From Emergomyces orientalis (lineage: Eukaryota > Ascomycota > Eurotiomycetes > Onygenales > Ajellomycetaceae), in assembly GCA_002110485.1 (NCBI GenBank), contig MOWL01000095.1, positions 1-64,000 on the forward strand: 64,000 bases of DNA, read 5' to 3'. The notes below the pieces were generated by a model, which worked only from the letters and a program-made list of their open reading frames with translations, searched no databases and was not told the DNA's origin. Shown here piece after piece: positions 59,395 through 64,000 of the stretch (the first letter of the stretch is position 1; each line of letters begins with the position of its first letter). The translations under genes and the position numbers were made by a program.

Positions 59395-60636
59395 ATGCCC
59401 CTCGCCGCCATAACCTACACCTGTGGTTCCCTCCGCATCCTCAACCAACTCCTCCTCCCGCATCAAACCACCTATGACCCCCTCCACTCCGCCCGCGATG
59501 CTTGGCACGCCATCCACGACATGCGCGTCCGTGGCGCACCGGCTATCGCCATCGTCGCCGCCCTATCCCTTGCCGCGGAGCTACATACGCTGGCGAGTAA
59601 TAATCAACTGTCAACGGAACCCAAGGAGGTCGAGCTGTTTATTCAGGAGAAGTTGGAGTATTTGGTTAGTAGCCGGCCGACGGCGGTGAATTTGGCGGAG
59701 GCGGCGGGGAGGTTAGGGAGCATTGTTAGTGGTAGGGCAGCGGTGCCTGGAGTTGGTGGGAAGGAGGTGGCAAAGGCGTATATTGAGGCTGCGGAGAGGA
59801 TGTTAGAGGATGATGTGCGGGATAATCGGGCTATTGGAGAGTTTGGGGCTAGGTGGGTTCTGGAAAATGCTATGGCTACGCGGTCGGAGAAGGGGAATGT
59901 TGCGGTGTTGACGCATTGTAATACTGGGTATGTTATATGGGATATATATATATATATATTCTGTTTAGCAAAGAATGCAATTGCTAATATTTTATCATAC
60001 AGCTCCCTGGCTACAGCAGGCTACGGCACAGCCCTAGGCGTCATCCGCTCCCTGCACGCCGCCGGCTCCCTCGAACGCGCCTACTGCACAGAAACCCGCC
60101 CGTACAACCAGGGCTCCCGCCTTACCGCCTTCGAGCTCGTCCACGACAACATCCCCGCCACCCTCATCACAGATAACATGGCCGCGGCCCTCCTCGCGGG
60201 CAAAAGCCAGGGCGCAGGTGGAAGCGCAACTGTAAGCGCCATCATCGTTGGGGCAGATCGCGTCGCCGCAAACGGTGACACAGCCAACAAGATCGGGACG
60301 TACGGCCTAGCCGTCCTCGCGAAATATCACGGCGTCAAGTTCCTCGTCGCGGCGCCACGGACAACCATCGATATGAATACGAAAACCGGTGCGCAGATTG
60401 TTATTGAGGAACGGCCCAAGCAGGAGGTTACGAGGGTTCGCGGGCCGAGGGTTGGCGAGGAAGGGAATGGACTTGGCTCTATGGAGACCATCACCATCGC
60501 AGCGGATGGGGTCGATGTGTGGAATCCAGCCTTTGACGTTACGCCTGCGGCGCTTATTGATGGGATTATCACGGAGGTTGGGGTTGTGGAGAAGGATGAG
60601 AGTGGGGATTTTCATCTGGAGCGGGTTTTTGAATGA
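59395..60636 (+). CDS. MRI1: Methylthioribose-1-phosphate isomerase
   Basis: Exons 59395-59927 and 60003-60636 encode 388 aa. The protein belongs to the eIF2B-alpha/MtnA fold: RVRGAPAIAIVAALSLA near the N-terminus, LTHCNTGSLATAGYGTALG across the splice, CTETRPYNQGSRLTAFEL, and ITDNMAAALL. The Cys of THCNTG and the Asp of ITDNM match the proposed catalytic pair. It converts 5-methylthioribose-1-phosphate to methylthioribulose-1-phosphate in methionine salvage, in the cytosol. The 75-nt intron is a multiple of three and has no stop, so unspliced RNA would encode a 413-aa form with a Tyr/Ile-rich insert in the middle of the active site, presumably inactive. Its stop is 8 nt from the stop of the opposite-strand gene. 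Confidence 0.94.
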   Translation: MPLAAITYTCGSLRILNQLLLPHQTTYDPLHSARDAWHAIHDMRVRGAPAIAIVAALSLAAELHTLASNNQLSTEPKEVELFIQEKLEYLVSSRPTAVNLAEAAGRLGSIVSGRAAVPGVGGKEVAKAYIEAAERMLEDDVRDNRAIGEFGARWVLENAMATRSEKGNVAVLTHCNTGYVIWDIYIYIFCLAKNAIANILSYSSLATAGYGTALGVIRSLHAAGSLERAYCTETRPYNQGSRLTAFELVHDNIPATLITDNMAAALLAGKSQGAGGSATVSAIIVGADRVAANGDTANKIGTYGLAVLAKYHGVKFLVAAPRTTIDMNTKTGAQIVIEERPKQEVTRVRGPRVGEEGNGLGSMETITIAADGVDVWNPAFDVTPAALIDGIITEVGVVEKDESGDFHLERVFE

Positions 60637-60644
60637 GGGCAAGG

Positions 60645-61076
60645 TCATTCATTGTTCAGCCCGGTAGTTTTTTTGCTGTTGGTGTTATTTTTGGTACCTG
60701 TCCGACTTTCGGGACTTGGGTTTGCACTCGCGCTCGTGGCATTCCCATCTGAATTTCCGGGTTTTTCGATGGTAGCTAGGAGAGCCTCTATTTTCTCCTC
60801 CAGGTTGGTGAGATGGTTCTCAAGGGCTGAGGCTGTTTTTTCACCGCTGTATACCCATAAATATGCATTAGATTAGATTAGTTTATTATTTTATCAGGGG
60901 TTTTCGTCAATTGAAATGTCTTAAGCGAAGGGATGTACGGACTTTGCAATCTCTTTGAATGCCTGTCAAGATGTGAGCTGGCATAGTTGTAGAACAAAGA
61001 CTATGGCACATACCTGGGCGAGATGAGTCTCGGGGGACTCATCTTTATCACTAGCTGTCTTCCCGTTTGTCGGCAT
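60645..61076 (-). CDS. Small coiled-coil protein, function unknown
   Basis: Three exons, 61076-61014, 60962-60943 and 60846-60645, encode 94 aa. Start MPTNGKTASDK; exon 2 is only 20 nt (AFKEIA). Exon 3 gives a heptad-like segment, ASALENHLTNLEEKIEALLA, followed by an Asn/Ser/Thr-rich tail ending GLNNE. The small size, acidic N-terminus and single coiled coil suggest a subunit of a larger complex, but I cannot name it. Splice signals are good (GTATGT...ACAG and GTCCGT...ACAG), and the frame is kept only when both introns are removed. Confidence 0.6.
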
Positions 61077-61827
61077 AGTGATAATTCTCTCTATAGCAGG
61101 AGATATATATAGATCTATCTATACATGAAAGAATTTGACGTCGTCTTTGAACTTCCAGACGAAAAAGGAAAGAAGAAAAACACCAAAAACCCCCCCATCA
61201 CATGACAAATAATAATACGTTCGATCTTATAATACAATACCAAAAATACGCCATTACATCATATCGCCAAGACCTTCCCCGGTCAGGCAATTCCAACAGC
61301 TCTCAAAAAAAAAAATATATATATATATGTATTATTATTATTTTGATGCAAAAATTGGATTAATTAAATAAATAAATAAATATAACACATTTTTCTCTCC
61401 TTTGTACTGTACAATAATAATAATTTAATTTAATTCAACTATTCAGCCAGTCGACATCTACCAAATCTGCGTGTCGTATATCCTCACACCCATTTATTCC
61501 CTTACAGTCCCCTCCGGTGTTCCCTCCACCCCTATCTACCCTAACCAAAAGTGCACGAGGACAGCTGGCCGGTCTCCGTACATAGTCGCAACGTGGTATA
61601 TTTGATATATTCGATATATTCGATATATTTTCGACAAACTTACCCTCCTCTTCCACACACCACATATTCACACCAAAACCCATTGGGTATTTAAACCTCT
61701 CGGTCTCCAATCGTCCCGCAAGTATCTTTCCTTCCCATATAAATATCATCGCCAAGCAAGCAGATTAGAGGCTTCTCTTCTATCTATATTTTGCCCCCGT
61801 TTACACTACTACCTGCCAACTTTCACA
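61077..61827. other. Divergent intergenic region
   Basis: 750 bp between the coiled-coil gene and YSY6, with an AT dinucleotide run at 61315-61328, an AAAT repeat near 61366-61382, and four tandem GATATATTC-type units at 61599-61631. A minus-strand ORF (61435-61755) is not convincing. Confidence 0.4.
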
Positions 61828-62218
61828 ATGGTATGCGACATCACCGCACTTTTTCTGCAAACACTTCTAATAAATAGTAATAATATTAATATCAATAAAC
61901 AGGCCCAAACCCCCCAACAACGTCGTGCAAACGAGCGCTTCGCCAAACTCGAAGCTGCAAAGCGTGGCAAGCCGGAGGCCGTTGTCAAGTCGAAGCCGAA
62001 ACATAAGTCACCCGTGCCTGTTGGTTGGGTTGGTACGTTTTCCTTTATATATATAATTTTTCGGTAGATTCAAGAACAATTGCTGACATATATTCGTGGT
62101 TGTAATGATAGTCGTCCTCGCTTTCGTCGTTTGTGGCGGAATGCTTTTCGAGCTCGCGAGGGTTGTGCCAGAGCTGTGGGCTGCAATTTCGGCGTTTGTG
62201 ACGAAGTGGACGAGTTAG
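61828..62218 (+). CDS. YSY6: ER stress-associated membrane protein Ysy6/RAMP4/SERP1
   Basis: Three exons, 61828-61830, 61903-62032 and 62112-62218, encode 79 aa. Exon 1 is the ATG alone, followed at once by GTATGC. Exon 2 gives AQTPQQRRANERFAKLEAAKRG, the conserved RAMP4 N-terminus, and KSPVPVGWV. Exon 3 completes a single C-terminal tail anchor (VVLAFVVCGGMLFELARVV). RAMP4 proteins are tail-anchored ER proteins that associate with the Sec61 translocon and protect nascent membrane proteins under stress. The Lys/Pro-rich linker and length fit fungal members. Confidence 0.88.
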
Positions 62219-63079
62219 AGGATTGGAATGACTGAATAATTACTTCCCATTTTTTTGTTTCGTTTGGATTGGTTTCTCTCCCTTCAAAGGATGAAAATCG
62301 CCTGGCCTCGTCTCGTGTCTTCCCCCACGAACACCCACCTCCCCCGCCCCGGGCTTCCGGTTATCGTGGGCTTGTTTGTTCGCTCATAAGAGGCGTGTCT
62401 TGGCTTCCCCTTCATATCATCTTTTCTCCCACGTTTCCGAAGCCAGTCGCGTCGTGGATTGTGTTGGGTTCGGCACTTCACTTCCCTAGTGCTCTAAATA
62501 CCCTCTGTGATTCCTCCATGGATTTTTCTTTTTTCCTGTTGTATGTGGGTCTTACCCGGTTTTTAACTGTTGGGGTTTTGTTTTATTTTTCTGATATGCG
62601 TATCAAAACCCTCATCTGGGCTCCGGTGTCCTCTTTCCTCCTGGACTGATGCTTTGTTCAGTTTAGTTGAGATGGGGAAGGGAAAGGAGTACGCATCTGG
62701 CGCTGCATTACTACCTTACCTGTACCTGTGTTATTAGCTAAGTTCAATGTATCTACCTATTTATATATATACATATATTTATTTATTTTTATCGGCGCGG
62801 GGAGGTGATTTTCTATATCCAATGTTTAGCGATCCAAGTCGGGCATGTATGTACATGTACGATGGCCTCATAGCAAATAACGATGGCTCTTAACTACGCT
62901 ACAATCATGTACTAACAATAACGGATGGAATCTTGCGTACCATGATACGACGTGTCGATCACATTCGCTTGCATGCAAATGTTTGCTATATTGCCAAGGT
63001 GCTCCGTAAAATATATATGTATATATATATATATAAATGCCAATCCCTGACGAGAGATCCATGGAAACGTGAAGTGCAT
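62219..63079. other. Convergent 3' region
   Basis: 860 nt between the stops of YSY6 and the AP-3 delta-like gene. A plus-strand ORF at 62269-62649 looks like 3' UTR. Alternating AT tracts lie near 62760-62790 and 63011-63036. No gene is seen. Confidence 0.4.
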
Positions 63080-64000
63080 TTAGGAAACCTTAGCCCCAGG
63101 TGCATCAACATCAGCACCAGCACCAGCACCAGCACCAGCACCAACACCAGCGCCAGAACCAGAACCGAAACCGGAACCGGCATCGTCTTTCTTTTTCTTA
63201 GACGAAGAAGTTTTCTTCCTTTTTTTCCGCTTTACCTCCACCCTACCCTCGGCCGCATCGCCGCCAGTCGTTGCCAGTTCGCTTGTAGAACCGCCCGGAG
63301 CTGCACAAGCGGCGGTGGCTCTTGGTGTCGGAGGTACATCATCACCACCATCACCTTTGCTATCATTACCCTCCCTCCTCTTCGTCTTAGCCTTCACCCC
63401 TGCATCACCCTTTACCTTCCTTTTCTTCTTTCGCTTTACGAGCGTTCCCTCCGGTGGTACGCCATGCGCCTGCACCCGCTCCGCCGCACGCTGCATCTCC
63501 AACCTCAACCTCTCAATCTCCCGCATCGCCTTGGCCATCTCCGCCTCCTCCGCTTCCCGGCGCGCGATGTCGTGTATACTTAGGCCGGGTGCTGCTGATC
63601 CCGATGGCACCAGCCCGCTAACCTCCTCGAGAGAAAGATTAGATAGCCCGCTCGAATCGACTTCGAGGAGGGAGCGTTTTATTTTCGGTTTTTCCGCCGC
63701 TGCGGTGGCCAATGTTAGGCCTCCCATGGATGCAGCACCTTCGCCGGCGATACTTATGGTTTCGTCGGCTAGTATTTCTACCCTTTTGGGTTTTGATTGG
63801 GCCTTTTTTGGTCGTCGTTCTCCTCCCCTCGTTGCTGATGGAGGTGTTGTAGGTTTACTGCTTTCGATGGCTAAGTCAATGATGGGGATAGAATCAATAT
63901 CCAGTTCCTCACCATTGGAGGTGTGGAGGACTTGGTGGAACGGAGTGGAAGTTCCCGATGACCCCTCGTCATGTCCAATATAGAATGGATCGTCTTTGTT
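63080..64000 (-). CDS. APL5: C-terminal part of a probable AP-3 complex delta subunit (partial)
   Basis: The frame is open from the right window edge to the stop at 63080, about 306 residues, so the 5' part is missing. Visible segments are DDPFYIG, GTSTPFHQVLHTSNGEELDIDSIPIIDL, KIKRSLLEVDSSGLSNLSLEE, a charged coiled-coil (EAEMAKAMREIERLRLEMQ), and three Lys-rich patches (KRKKKRK, KRKKRKK, SKKKK). It ends in a Gly/Ala/Ser-rich repeat. From memory this order matches the variable tail of fungal AP-3 delta (Apl5), which sorts cargo from Golgi to vacuole. The conserved adaptin head is outside the window, so the call is tentative; another Lys-rich nuclear-type protein is the alternative. Confidence 0.55.
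   Translation of the reverse strand, partial: NKDDPFYIGHDEGSSGTSTPFHQVLHTSNGEELDIDSIPIIDLAIESSKPTTPPSATRGGERRPKKAQSKPKRVEILADETISIAGEGAASMGGLTLATAAAEKPKIKRSLLEVDSSGLSNLSLEEVSGLVPSGSAAPGLSIHDIARREAEEAEMAKAMREIERLRLEMQRAAERVQAHGVPPEGTLVKRKKKRKVKGDAGVKAKTKRREGNDSKGDGGDDVPPTPRATAACAAPGGSTSELATTGGDAAEGRVEVKRKKRKKTSSSKKKKDDAGSGFGSGSGAGVGAGAGAGAGADVDAPGAKVS
63111..63181. repeat. CACCAG / related trinucleotide-hexamer array
   Basis: Imperfect units of AGCACC, then AGAACC-like variants, encode Gly-Ala and Gly-Ser runs near the C-terminus of the minus-strand gene. The period keeps frame. Confidence 0.8.

Noticed and set aside
62269..62649. 126-aa ORF after YSY6
   Set aside because: Low-complexity content right after a stop codon, most likely the 3' UTR of YSY6.
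1..64000. CRISPR arrays, bacterial operons or a secondary-metabolite cluster
   Set aside because: No spaced direct repeats of that type, intron-bearing eukaryotic genes throughout, and no PKS, NRPS or terpene synthase core gene.

Overview
This is nuclear DNA of a filamentous ascomycete. Short introns (about 50-140 nt, GT...AG) interrupt most genes. The gene set is typically fungal: Cyp51B, Stt4, Kin28, a Pth11-like receptor and Mri1. Protein similarity by memory (Cyp51B, the ArfGAP N-terminus, Stt4) points to Eurotiomycetes, most likely an Onygenales/Ajellomycetaceae dimorphic fungus with AT-rich repeat compartments. The exact species cannot be fixed from the sequence. LAYOUT: 1-4.0 kb is a repeat graveyard with a broken coding relic, an LTR preceded by a purine tract, and a LINE 3' fragment. 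4.0-38.6 kb is an ordinary gene-rich block: a BAR-PH-ArfGAP; an RRM+YTH m6A-reader type protein; a 2-oxoglutarate oxygenase; a Ser-rich protein; the PI4-kinase Stt4; a single-FHA Rad53/Chk2 kinase; Cyp51B; mitoribosomal mS41; the TFIIH kinase Kin28; a C2-domain protein; and a mitochondrial ABC1/UbiB kinase. 40-57.3 kb is a repeat island. It holds a frameshifted EthD-domain gene, a full-length LINE (minus strand) bounded by a 16-bp target-site duplication, an intact Pth11-like receptor gene, two LTRs in inverted orientation, and a second full-length LINE (plus strand) bounded by a 13-bp duplication. 57.6-64 kb returns to genes: a small secreted Cys-rich protein, Mri1 of methionine salvage, a tiny coiled-coil protein tail-to-tail with it, the ER protein Ysy6/RAMP4, and the C-terminal part of a probable AP-3 delta subunit running off the right edge. 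HOW THE GENES RELATE: there are no operons and no evident biosynthetic cluster. Neighbours are housekeeping genes with shared or convergent intergenic regions. Several products act on membranes (ArfGAP, Stt4, C2 protein, AP-3 delta, Ysy6), but their proximity need not mean co-function. MOST UNUSUAL SIGNAL: both full-length LINEs keep ORF2 in one uninterrupted frame for about 3.3 kb, with no frameshift. They are broken by many in-frame stops, and these are overwhelmingly TGA. At sites where one copy has Trp TGG the other usually has TGA, very rarely TAG. CpG is strongly depleted but TpG/CpA is plentiful, and the surviving CpGs sit preferentially in GCGC. This is not the classical CpA-directed RIP signature and deserves a proper computation. 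Exon boundaries were inferred by eye from splice signals and family conservation.
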